The notes: a model not told the origin generated them from the sequence alone. A stretch of DNA of 8,690 bases from Pseudomonadota bacterium (GCA_030671915.1 DAOVHN010000068.1:1-8690); one strand, 5' to 3'. Positions 1 to 4,709 are shown, numbered from the stretch's first letter. Made by a program: numbers and translations.

Positions 1-280
1 GGCGGTCGGGGAAGTGGGCTACGAGGTCGAGTGAACCGCCCATCGCCGCGACGTAGCTTCGCAGGGTGGACAGCAGCAGGTCGCTCCGCTTCTCCAGGCG
101 CGAGACACCGTCCTGGCCGATCCCCAGCGCCTCGGCCATGCGCGTTTGCGTCAGGTCGCGCGCCTTTCTGAGATCGCGAAGCGTCATTTCTTCCGCGATC
201 AGGTCGCGGGCGCGCGCCTCGACCTTCTCTCGCCGCGCCGGGCTGAGTTCGCCAAGTTTACGCTCCAGTGAGATCGTCAT
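1..280 (-). CDS. Xre-family antitoxin of a HigBA/Gp49-type toxin-antitoxin pair (C-terminus cut by the window edge)
   Basis: The 93 visible residues read MTISLERKLGELSPARR and onward. A charged helical N-terminus (about 1-38) precedes an Xre/Cro helix-turn-helix at about residues 36-80, with LTQTRMAEALGIGQDGVSRLE at 43-63 forming the two DNA-contact helices. It should neutralise the toxin encoded just upstream and, with it, repress their shared promoter. The frame is open to the edge, and since such antitoxins are usually about 95-110 aa little should be missing. The start ATG overlaps the toxin stop as ATGA, which implies translational coupling and explains the lack of a strong ribosome site of its own. 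Toxin-first order is the HigBA arrangement. The family call is firm; binding of the toxin and operator is inferred from context. Confidence 0.87.
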   Translation of the reverse strand, partial: MTISLERKLGELSPARREKVEARARDLIAEEMTLRDLRKARDLTQTRMAEALGIGQDGVSRLEKRSDLLLSTLRSYVAAMGGSLDLVAHFPDR

Positions 281-645
281 TTTCGACCGCCTTTCTTTCT
301 CAACGCCGCCAGATGCGCATCGAATCGCTCATCCGCCGTCTTGATTAACCGTTTGTAGAAGCGCTTTCCCGAGCCGCCGGACTTGTCGCCGGCGACCAGC
401 AGAATTCCCGCCCGCCGCGGGTCGAACGCATAGGCCACGCGCCAGACGCCATCGTCGGCGCCGAACCTGAGTTCCTTCATATTGGCGTGCTTCGATCCGT
501 TAAGCGTATCCGCGTGCGGCCGCTTCAAATGGGGGCCGGAGTTTTCCAGGAGCAGGGCATGGGCAAGCAGCTCATCCCGCACCGTCTCCGGCAATTCGTC
601 GAACTCCGCCGCGAATGCCTCGTCGAATTCGACCTCCCACGCCAT
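277..645 (-). CDS. RelE/HigB-like toxin, phage Gp49-like family (PF05973 type)
   Basis: A 122-aa protein beginning MAWEVEFDEAFAAEFDELP. The central and C-terminal signature is that of the Gp49/HigB branch of the RelE superfamily: SKHANMKELRFG at about 51-62, VWRVAYAFDPRRAGILLVAGDKSG at about 67-90, then FYKRLI (95-101) and RFDAHL (107-112). Family members are ribosome-dependent mRNA interferases or related translation inhibitors; the catalytic residues cannot be assigned securely by eye. The frame is open upstream to 999, but this ATG begins the conserved domain and lies only 7 nt downstream of a strong -10 box, so upstream starts would fall outside the transcript. The stop overlaps the antitoxin start by 4 nt. 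Length is normal and nothing looks truncated. Confidence 0.88.
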   Translation of the reverse strand: MAWEVEFDEAFAAEFDELPETVRDELLAHALLLENSGPHLKRPHADTLNGSKHANMKELRFGADDGVWRVAYAFDPRRAGILLVAGDKSGGSGKRFYKRLIKTADERFDAHLAALRKKGGRK

Positions 646-651
646 GGCATT

Positions 652-680
652 ATTATGGTATGAAAGGCATATGTAGTCAA
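652..680 (-). promoter_or_regulatory. Sigma-70 promoter of the toxin-antitoxin operon, leaderless geometry
   Basis: On the minus strand TTGACT (675-680) and CATAAT (652-657) are separated by exactly 17 nt, close to the sigma-70 consensus. The toxin ATG begins 7 nt after the -10 box, where transcription would normally start, so the mRNA is probably leaderless. The -10 hexamer is one arm of an inverted repeat, ATTATG (652-657) / CATAAT (684-689), a plausible autoregulatory operator. The promoter is seen directly; the operator is an inference. Confidence 0.65.
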
Positions 681-784
681 GTGCATAATTGTGCCCGCGA
701 GGCGCACTCTGGCACCGTGAAATCGAAAGATGAGATTGGGGAAGCCCCGGAACGGGCGGCTTACGCGAAGTAGGGGCCTCCCCC

Positions 785-1132
785 TCACGTCTCCGGGTCC
801 GGCTCCTCCCTTTCCGGTTCCTGCCATTCCAGGCCGGCGGCGACGACGCAGCTGGCGCCGTCGGGGGTGGTGACGACCATGGTCCAGGTGGCGCCGTCGT
901 CCGCCGCGAAAATCTCGAACAGGCGTCCGTTGCTCTCCAGCCCCACGGCGACGCGCTGTTCCGAATAGCGGCCGTCCAGCAAATCCACCAGCTTGCCATG
1001 GGGCAGGCAGGCCGACTGCGCGGAAGCGACCGTCGTGGCTGCCATCAGGAAACCCGCCGCCAGACCCGCCAGGGTGACGGCGCGCGACGGGGCGTTGCGG
1101 GAAACAGGAGCGGGCAAATACCGGTCGAACAT
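785..1132 (-). CDS. Small secreted two-cysteine protein of unknown function
   Basis: A 115-aa protein starting MFDRYLPAPV. The ATG at 1132 is preferred over an in-frame TTG at 1150 because GAGGAG lies 6 nt upstream. A polar N-terminus of about 17 residues is followed by a hydrophobic segment (VTLAGLAAGFLMAATTV, about 19-35) and an ASA-Q signal-peptidase I site near residue 38, so the mature protein of about 77 residues should be periplasmic. It has exactly two cysteines (C42 and C95), which could form a disulfide, around a short beta-rich core (VAVGLESNGRLFEIF and ATWTMVVTTPDG). The acidic, proline-rich tail ends EEPDPET. It resembles short exported hypothetical proteins common in Alphaproteobacteria that carry a similar S-C-V-V-A block. 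I do not know a function, and the neighbours give no clue. Confidence 0.75.
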   Translation of the reverse strand: MFDRYLPAPVSRNAPSRAVTLAGLAAGFLMAATTVASAQSACLPHGKLVDLLDGRYSEQRVAVGLESNGRLFEIFAADDGATWTMVVTTPDGASCVVAAGLEWQEPEREEPDPET

Positions 1133-1187
1133 GTCGTACTCCTCGGTCAAGCTGGCCGCAGGGATATTTCAAGATCCCGGACCCGGC

Positions 1188-1203
1188 GGCGGACATATCC
1201 GCC
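1188..1203. repeat. Perfect 6-bp inverted repeat upstream of the secreted-protein gene
   Basis: GGCGGA (1188-1193) and TCCGCC (1198-1203) flank the 4-nt CATA. It lies 56 bp upstream of the secreted-protein ATG, in the interval shared with the divergent dehydrogenase gene. It could be an operator or a small leader hairpin; no regulator is identified. The rest of 1133-1425 includes an AT-rich stretch (about 1280-1320) that probably holds the divergent promoters, but I see no convincing -35/-10 pair there. Confidence 0.35.
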
Positions 1204-1425
1204 ATAGGCCCCGCGCGGCGCGGTTAGCTCCCTGGAACGCACAACCGTGTTGCTTCGACGGTCTCACCTCTCTTCGGTTGGTCTTAATTAGAAGGGATTT
1301 AAATGAAATAAAGGTTAACGAATGCGGTGAGTGCGGGAGTCGCTGAAACCGGGCACTTTTCCTTGCGGGCCGGCGGCCGGCGTGGCAAGCCTTCTGCTTG
1401 ATACGCAACAGCGGAGGATCGGACG

Positions 1426-2202
1426 ATGCGGCTCGAAGGCAAGGTGGCGGTGGTGACCGGGGCGGCCCAGGGGCTGGGCCGGGCCTGTGCCGAATGCATG
1501 GCGGCGGAAGGGGCGAAAATTATCGTCTCGGACATGAATGCCGAAGGCGGCGAATCGGCGGCCGCGGCGATCCGGGACGCCGGCGGCGAGGCCCGCTTCA
1601 TCGCCTGCGACGTGGGCGACAAGGTCCAGGTCGATGCGCTGATCGCCGGTGCGGTAGAGGTCTATGGCCGGCTGGACAGCGCGGTCGCCAATGCGGGCAT
1701 TGTGAATTTCGGTGATTTCCTGGACTTGCCGGAAGAGGATTTCGACGCGGTCCTGCGCGTCAATCTGAAAGGCGTGTTCCTGACCGGCCAGGCCGCGGCG
1801 CGTCAGATGGTGAAACAGGGTAGCGGCGGCACCATCATCAACATGTCGTCGATCAATGCGGTCGTCGCGATCCCCAATATCGTGCCCTATGTCACCGCCA
1901 AGGGCGGGGTGAACCAGCTTACCAGGGCCATGGCGCTGGCGCTGGCCGACAAGGGTATCCGCGTGAACGCGATCGGCCCGGGCTCGATCATGACGGAAAT
2001 GCTGAAATCGGTCGCCAACGACAAGCAGGCGATGCACAAGATACTCGCTCGCACGCCGTTGGGCCGCGCCGGAGAGCCGGACGAAATCGGCAAGGTCGCG
2101 GTGTTCCTGGCGTCGGAGGATTCCAGCTACATGACCGGCGAAATCGTCTATGTCGACGGCGGGCGCCTCGCGTTGAACTATACGGTCCCGGTCAGGGAGT
2201 AG
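1426..2202 (+). CDS. Short-chain dehydrogenase/reductase (classical SDR, FabG-like)
   Basis: A 258-aa classical SDR, a Rossmann-fold oxidoreductase of full length. The dinucleotide-binding motif TGAAQGLG is at 11-18. Asp36 at the end of strand 2 (IIVSDMN) favours NAD(H) over NADP(H). NAG is at 89-91, and the catalytic tetrad is Asn113 (RVNLKG), Ser142 (NMSSIN), Tyr155 and Lys159 (YVTAK). PG at 185-186 and a C-terminal VYVDGG complete the family pattern. The start is supported by GGAGG at 1413-1417, 8 nt upstream. Substrate cannot be read from sequence; such proteins act on hydroxyacyl, sugar or secondary alcohol groups, and automatic names such as glucose 1-dehydrogenase or 3-oxoacyl-ACP reductase would be over-specific. 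It stands alone and is convergent with trcR. Confidence 0.92.
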   Translation: MRLEGKVAVVTGAAQGLGRACAECMAAEGAKIIVSDMNAEGGESAAAAIRDAGGEARFIACDVGDKVQVDALIAGAVEVYGRLDSAVANAGIVNFGDFLDLPEEDFDAVLRVNLKGVFLTGQAAARQMVKQGSGGTIINMSSINAVVAIPNIVPYVTAKGGVNQLTRAMALALADKGIRVNAIGPGSIMTEMLKSVANDKQAMHKILARTPLGRAGEPDEIGKVAVFLASEDSSYMTGEIVYVDGGRLALNYTVPVRE

Positions 2203-2207
2203 GGCGG

Positions 2208-2222
2208 GGCGGCCGAGCCGCC
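2208..2222. terminator. GC hairpin between the convergent dehydrogenase and trcR genes
   Basis: GGCGGC (2208-2213) and GCCGCC (2217-2222) pair across a 3-nt CGA loop, 5 bp after the dehydrogenase stop. No T-run follows on either strand, so intrinsic termination would be weak. Its position between convergent stops suggests a role in ending one or both messages. Confidence 0.3.
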
Positions 2223-2246
2223 GCCCGGCTCAGGCGCCCTACACGC

Positions 2247-2858
2247 TCAGTCGTAGCGGGGCGGTTCCGGGGGCAGTTCTGGCTCTTCCGGCATTTCCGA
2301 AGCCTTCATCGGCACCGCCTGGGCGCCGCGGCGGGTCTTGCGCGCCTTTTCCACTTCCTCGGTCAATTCCATATGGGAGCACAGGCCCAGTTCCACCGGA
2401 CTGCGCGGCCGCAGGTTGGAGACGTTCCAGTGAGTGCGGTCGCGCACCGAATTGATCGTCGGCTTGGTGGTGCCGATCAGCCGGCCGAGCTGGGCGTCGC
2501 TGAGCTCGGGATGATGGCGCAAGATCCAGGCGATGGCGTCCGGCTTGTCCTGGCGCTTGGAAACCGGTGTGTAGCGCGGACCTTTCTGCCGGGAGACCGG
2601 CTTCGGGACATCCGTCTCGGCCAGTTTCATGCGGTGGCTCGTATCGGCCTCGGCTTTCGCGATTTCCTCGCGGGTCAGCTGGGCGTTGGCGATCGGGTCT
2701 ATACCGGCCATGCCGCCCATGACCTCGCCGTCGGCGATGGCCTGGACTTCCAGACTGTGCAGGCCGCAGAAGTCAGCGATCTGCTCGAATGAGAGGGTAG
2801 TGTTGTCGACCAGCCAGATGGCGGTCGCCTTGGGCATCAGGGGTTGGGCCAATTCCAT
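2247..2858 (-). CDS. trcR: TrcR-type cell-cycle transcriptional regulator (DUF1013 family)
   Basis: A 203-aa protein with the hallmark N-terminus PLMPKATAIWLVDNTTLSF (6-24), the block EQIADFCGLHSLEVQAIADGE (25-45), then the conserved core KGPRYTPVSKRQDKPDAIAWIL (about 92-113). A helix-turn-helix-like segment follows at about 117-141 (ELSDAQLGRLIGTTKPTINSV), then THWN and LGLCS. These blocks identify the alphaproteobacterial DUF1013 family, now named TrcR, a transcription regulator tied to the cell cycle. The tail (180-203) is proline- and glutamate-rich and probably disordered. The ATG at 2858 places four residues before PLMPKAT, as in relatives, although GGAG abuts the start codon with no spacing. 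It diverges from the DUF1192 gene. Family identity is strong; target genes are not visible. Confidence 0.86.
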   Translation of the reverse strand: MELAQPLMPKATAIWLVDNTTLSFEQIADFCGLHSLEVQAIADGEVMGGMAGIDPIANAQLTREEIAKAEADTSHRMKLAETDVPKPVSRQKGPRYTPVSKRQDKPDAIAWILRHHPELSDAQLGRLIGTTKPTINSVRDRTHWNVSNLRPRSPVELGLCSHMELTEEVEKARKTRRGAQAVPMKASEMPEEPELPPEPPRYD

Positions 2859-2914
2859 CTCCGGGATTGCCGCCCGGCGCGTGGCCGGAGCGTATATGCA
2901 CGAGTTGTTGACGC

Positions 2915-2944
2915 CTTATATAACGCAGGAACGCTCCCGCGCAA
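2915..2944 (-). promoter_or_regulatory. Candidate promoter of trcR
   Basis: On the minus strand TTGCGC (2939-2944) and TATAAG (2915-2920) are 18 nt apart, giving a leader of about 50 nt before the trcR ATG. The -35 is imperfect, but this is the best pair in the 179-bp divergent interval on this strand. Confidence 0.38.
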
Positions 2945-2986
2945 TCGCCGCGGTGGACGAATGCGGCCCGGCGGCCTGTTTGCGGC

Positions 2987-3015
2987 TTGATTACAGCGCC
3001 TGAATTGGCCAAAAT
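2987..3015 (+). promoter_or_regulatory. Candidate promoter of the DUF1192 gene
   Basis: TTGATT (2987-2992) and CAAAAT (3010-3015) have the ideal 17-nt spacing and lie just upstream of the strong ribosome site AAGGAGG (3023-3029). Transcription would start near 3022, close to the ribosome site, so either the leader is very short or the true start is elsewhere. Confidence 0.4.
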
Positions 3016-3037
3016 CAGGTAAAAGGAGGCTGGAATC

Positions 3038-3220
3038 ATGGATGAGAAAGATCTGGAACCGCAAACACGGAAACCGGATGTTAAGAATCTTGAAGTACTC
3101 TCCGTAGAGGCGCTCGAGGAATATATTGGCGATCTGGAAACAGAGATCGAGCGGGTCCGCGAAGAAATAAAGCGGAAAAATTCAGCCCGATCGGCCGCCG
3201 AAACCGTATTCCGTAAATAA
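3038..3220 (+). CDS. DUF1192 small coiled-coil protein
   Basis: A 60-aa protein: an acidic/basic head (MDEKDLEPQTRKPDVKNLE), then LSVEALEEYIGDLETEIERVREEIKRK as one amphipathic helix (about 21-47) with heptad-like spacing, then a short tail ending ETVFRK. Length and the pattern of LEP, LSVEALEEYI and a terminal AAE-x-x-F match the DUF1192 family of Alphaproteobacteria. The biochemical role is unknown; the helix suggests self-association or binding to a partner. The start is well supported by AAGGAGG with 8-nt spacing. It lies divergent to trcR, and as far as I recall DUF1192 and DUF1013 genes are neighbours in other alphaproteobacteria, hinting at a linked role, which is inference. Confidence 0.82.
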   Translation: MDEKDLEPQTRKPDVKNLEVLSVEALEEYIGDLETEIERVREEIKRKNSARSAAETVFRK

Positions 3221-3229
3221 AATACAGGC

Positions 3230-3285
3230 GCTTGGCCGACTCTGTGCCGCCTGAAAAGTGCTGGAGTCTGCGAGTTTCGGCCAGC
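3230..3285 (+). repeat. Long imperfect hairpin downstream of the DUF1192 gene
   Basis: TGGCCG (3233-3238) plus ACTC (3239-3242) pair with GAGT (3272-3275) and CGGCCA (3278-3283), with only a 2-nt TT bulge. GC/GC (3230-3231, 3284-3285) extends the stem past a bulged T. The segment CGCCTG (3248-3253) in the loop can instead pair with CAGGCG (3225-3230) upstream or CAGGC (3285-3289) downstream, so alternative folds are possible. It may be the 3' UTR of the DUF1192 mRNA or part of a separate RNA. Confidence 0.45.
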
Positions 3286-3293
3286 AGGCAATG

Positions 3294-3320
3294 AAAAAAG
3301 ATACAATACGATCTTTTTTT
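3294..3320 (+). terminator. A/T hairpin, possible weak or bidirectional terminator for the DUF1192 gene
   Basis: AAAAAAGAT (3294-3302) pairs perfectly over 9 bp with ATCTTTTTT (3311-3319) around an 8-nt loop. The stem is almost entirely A:T, so it does not fit the classic GC-stem model. Together with the GC-rich hairpin just upstream, its T-run could end the DUF1192 transcript. Confidence 0.38.
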
Positions 3321-3338
3321 CGGAATATCTTTCCCCCG

Positions 3339-3353
3339 TTAACCTTTTGTTAG
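3339..3353 (+). promoter_or_regulatory. CtrA-like box upstream of the candidate small RNA
   Basis: TTAA (3339-3342), a 7-nt spacer and TTAG (3350-3353) match the alphaproteobacterial CtrA consensus TTAA-N7-TTAA with one mismatch. A CATATT hexamer at 3366-3371 could serve as -10 for a transcript running into the strong terminator at 3446. One mismatch in eight fixed bases is expected by chance at a modest rate, so this is a candidate only. Confidence 0.3.
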
Positions 3354-3382
3354 TAGGCCCCGGTGCATATTGGGGGTGCCCT

Positions 3383-3448
3383 ATGAGGCCCCTAGTTAGC
3401 ATACTCTGGGAATTCGATCCCCCGTTTATGCCTCCCTGTCCAACTTGA
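3383..3448 (+). CDS. Possible 21-residue peptide ORF inside the candidate small transcript
   Basis: ATG at 3383 opens 21 codons, from MRPLVSILWEFD to PPFMPPCPT, ending at a TGA (3446-3448) that is itself built into the base of the terminator stem. A G-run (3372-3376) sits 6 nt before the ATG and could act as a weak ribosome site. The composition, one hydrophobic stretch then a proline-rich end with one Cys and one Trp, does not match a known leader peptide; there is no run of one amino acid as in attenuators. The exact fit of the stop codon to the terminator is suggestive but may be chance. Confidence 0.22.
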   Translation: MRPLVSILWEFDPPFMPPCPT

Positions 3449-3531
3449 GCCGCTTCGCGCGGCTCATTTTTTTTGACGTACCGAAAATATGGCGCTAACG
3501 TGTCCACCGTGGGCAAGTTGGACAGGCAGGC
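3430..3531. repeat. 18-bp inverted repeat flanking the terminator
   Basis: The left arm at 3430-3447 (GCCTCCCTGTCCAACTTG) and the right arm at 3514-3531 (CAAGTTGGACAGGCAGGC) are reverse complements at 17 of 18 positions, including 13 consecutive. The 66 bp between them hold the terminator and its T-run. The unit could be a long hairpin in read-through RNA or a short palindromic or MITE-like repeat of about 102 bp. No target-site duplication is visible beside it. Confidence 0.6.
3446..3474 (+). terminator. Strong intrinsic terminator
   Basis: TGAGCCGC (3446-3453) and GCGGCTCA (3459-3466) form a perfect 8-bp GC-rich stem around a 5-nt TTCGC loop, followed immediately by eight T residues (3467-3474). 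This is a textbook factor-independent terminator for the plus strand. Confidence 0.88.
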
Positions 3532-3640
3532 AGACCAGCAGAACCATGCACAGCCGGTGCCTCCCGACAAAAATCCAGGGAGCCGTGAGTACCATTTACG
3601 GGTTCCGGTACGTGTCTGCTGTAGCTGCTCCACAATAATG

Positions 3641-3668
3641 AAAAGGGCCGCTCCTCCGGGGGCGGCCC
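3641..3668 (-). terminator. Minus-oriented hairpin terminator with no matching minus-strand gene
   Basis: GGGCCGC (3645-3651) and GCGGCCC (3662-3668) form a 7-bp stem around a 10-nt loop. On the minus strand it is followed by TTTT (3641-3644), whereas on the plus strand AATAATG follows, so it would terminate minus-strand transcription. The hairpin is bracketed by CAATAATG direct repeats (3633-3640 and 3668-3675). On the plus strand the loop carries TCCTCC, complementary to a Shine-Dalgarno sequence. Between here and 3475 I see further inverted repeats (ACGTACCG 3476-3483 with CGGTACGT 3606-3613) but no credible ORF. Confidence 0.45.
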
Positions 3669-3716
3669 AATAATGTGCGGGTCCCCGGGACAAGCAATTT
3701 TTTCAGGGATATTTCT

Positions 3717-4157
3717 ATGAGCGACAGACCGGCGCCGGTGCGCGGCGAATTCCGACACTTCTTGGCCATCCCGACGCGCTGGATGGACAACGACGTCTAC
3801 GGGCATGTCAACAACGTAACTTATTACTCCTATTTCGATACGGCGGTGAACCACCATCTGATCGAGGCCGGCGGGCTGGACATGCATAACGATGATGCGT
3901 TTGGCGTTGTCGCCGAGACCGGCTGCCGGTTTTTCAGCGAGCTGAAATTTCCCGACATTGTCGACGCGGGCCTGCGTGTCACCCGGCTCGGCAACAGCAG
4001 CGTTACTTACGAGATCGGCCTGTTCCGCCGCGGGTCGGACGCCCCGGCCGCGCTGGGTCGCTTCGTCCATGTCTGGGTGGATCGCGCGACGCGCCGCCCC
4101 ATTCCGGTCCCCGACAAAATCCGGCAGGCGCTGGAGCTATTGGTCGTGGAGGCCTGA
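3717..4157 (+). CDS. Hotdog-fold acyl-CoA thioesterase (4HBT / FadM-YbgC-like)
   Basis: A 146-aa protein, the usual length for a single hotdog domain. Residues 20-42 (TRWMDNDVYGHVNNVTYYSYFDT) carry the 4-hydroxybenzoyl-CoA thioesterase signature, with Asp26 in D-x-D-x-x-GHVNN as the likely catalytic acid and the long hotdog helix following it. GVVAETGCRFFSELKFPD (63-80) and the strand VTYEIGLFR complete the fold. It should hydrolyse a cytosolic acyl-CoA; chain specificity cannot be inferred. The ATG at 3717 has AGGGA 7 nt upstream; a GTG at 3675 in the same frame has no ribosome site. The gene stands alone, preceded by the structured non-coding region and convergent with the hsp20 gene. No strong promoter was identified. 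Confidence 0.9.
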   Translation: MSDRPAPVRGEFRHFLAIPTRWMDNDVYGHVNNVTYYSYFDTAVNHHLIEAGGLDMHNDDAFGVVAETGCRFFSELKFPDIVDAGLRVTRLGNSSVTYEIGLFRRGSDAPAALGRFVHVWVDRATRRPIPVPDKIRQALELLVVEA

Positions 4158-4189
4158 AAAACAAAGGGCGCGCCTTTTCAGGCGCGCCC
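4156..4189 (-). terminator. Terminator of the hsp20 gene, overlapping the end of the thioesterase gene
   Basis: GGGCGCGCC (4166-4174) and GGCGCGCCC (4181-4189) form a perfect 9-bp stem with a 6-nt loop. Read on the minus strand it is followed by TTTGTTTTTC, a good U-tract, 27 bp after the hsp20 stop. On the plus strand the hairpin follows the thioesterase stop but lacks a T-run, so it may only protect that mRNA. Confidence 0.78.
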
Positions 4190-4216
4190 CGTTGGTTCCA
4201 CGCCGCGATAAGACGG

Positions 4217-4681
4217 TCAGGCGGCTTCCTCGGCCGTCAGCGCCTTTTTCGAACCGGCCTTGCCGATCGCAATGCTGCGTGGTTTCCTGGCCTCGGGCAC
4301 GTTGCGCATCAGTTCGACATGCAGCATGCCGTTCTCCACATACGCGCCGCTTACCTCGATATAGTCGGCTAGGCTGAAGCGCAGCTCGAAGGCGCGCCGT
4401 GCGATGCCGCGGTGGAGATAGGAAACCTCTTCCTTCCCTGCCTGCTCTGGGGTGCTTTTGATGGTCAGCTGGCCGTCATGGACCTTGACCTCGAGCTCGT
4501 CTTCGCCGAAGCCGGCGACCGCAACGGCGATCTCATACTGGTCCTCGGCCGTTTTGGCGATGTTGTAGGGCGGGTAGGACGGCGCCTCGCCGGCGCCGGC
4601 GACGCCGTCAAGCAGCCGCAGCATGCGGTCGAAACCGACAGTGGAACGGGCGAAGGGGGAAAAATCGAAGGACGTACGCAT
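4217..4681 (-). CDS. Small heat-shock protein, Hsp20/IbpA type
   Basis: A 154-aa ATP-independent holdase chaperone. The N-terminal DFSPFARSTVGFDRM (6-20) is characteristic of the IbpA/class A small Hsps of proteobacteria. The alpha-crystallin domain spans about 36-127 and includes YEIAVAVAGFGEDELEV (49-65), YLHRGIARRAFELRFSL (88-104) and the A-x-x-x-N-G-x-L motif in GAYVENGMLHVEL (112-124). The C-terminal I-x-I oligomerisation motif is I137-A-I139. It should form cytosolic oligomers that hold unfolding proteins for DnaK and ClpB. GAGGAG lies 9 nt before the ATG. Regulation looks doubly thermal: an RpoH-type promoter, then a leader of about 110 nt with a ROSE-like element masking the ribosome site. 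Length and motifs are normal. Confidence 0.93.
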   Translation of the reverse strand: MRTSFDFSPFARSTVGFDRMLRLLDGVAGAGEAPSYPPYNIAKTAEDQYEIAVAVAGFGEDELEVKVHDGQLTIKSTPEQAGKEEVSYLHRGIARRAFELRFSLADYIEVSGAYVENGMLHVELMRNVPEARKPRSIAIGKAGSKKALTAEEAA

Positions 4682-4689
4682 AGCTTCAT

Positions 4690-4709
4690 TCTCCTCATTA
4701 AAAGCGAGA
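4690..4709 (-). promoter_or_regulatory. ROSE-like RNA thermometer covering the hsp20 ribosome site
   Basis: In the minus-strand leader TCTCGCT (positions 4709 to 4703) faces GAGGAGA (4696 to 4690) across a 6-nt loop TTTAAT. The pairs are U-A, C-G, U-A, C-G, then an apposed G-G, a bulged C and U-A, so the Shine-Dalgarno is occluded by a weak helix. TCGCT fits the conserved U-Y-G-C-U of ROSE elements, whose known structure also contains a G-G pair. A leader of about 110 nt with a GC-rich 5' part suits the family. Seen: sequence and complementarity. Inferred: temperature-dependent melting. Confidence 0.55.

Larger units (their letters stand above)
3354..3474 (+). ncRNA. Candidate small transcript (structured RNA or leader-like mRNA) ending at a strong terminator
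   Basis: The best intrinsic terminator in the window (3446-3474) has no conventional gene in front of it: the nearest one, DUF1192, ends 225 bp upstream beyond a second terminator-like hairpin. This implies a separate short transcript from somewhere around 3340-3380. Its predicted elements are GCC (3378-3380) pairing GGC (3387-3389), extended by the flanking G-run and CCC, and a hairpin GCATA (3399-3403) / TATGC (3427-3431) enclosing GGGA (3408-3411) / TCCC (3418-3421). An earlier GCATA (3365-3369) could compete for the same TATGC. CCTCCC at 3431-3436 resembles an anti-Shine-Dalgarno motif. I do not recognise an Rfam family: it is not a tRNA, tmRNA, SRP RNA or RNase P RNA. The start is unknown. 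Confidence 0.35.

Noticed and set aside
1284..1318. Three TTAA tetramers upstream of the dehydrogenase gene as a possible CtrA site
   Set aside because: Their spacings are 11 and 12 nt, not the 7 nt of a CtrA box; ordinary AT-rich promoter DNA is the simpler reading.
3365..3432. tRNA-like look around TTCGATC (3413-3419) with GCATA/TATGC as a partial acceptor stem
   Set aside because: The putative T-stem does not pair properly, there is no D-arm or anticodon stem of normal length, and the total is too short for a tRNA.
3473..3673. 66-codon plus-strand ORF starting at a TTG in the terminator T-run
   Set aside because: The start lies within the terminator, there is no ribosome site, and the translation has no domain; inverted repeats explain the sequence better.
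2773..3693. 306-codon open frame on the minus strand across trcR, DUF1192 and the non-coding region
   Set aside because: It crosses well-supported genes, a strong terminator and several repeats; the translation has no recognisable domain.
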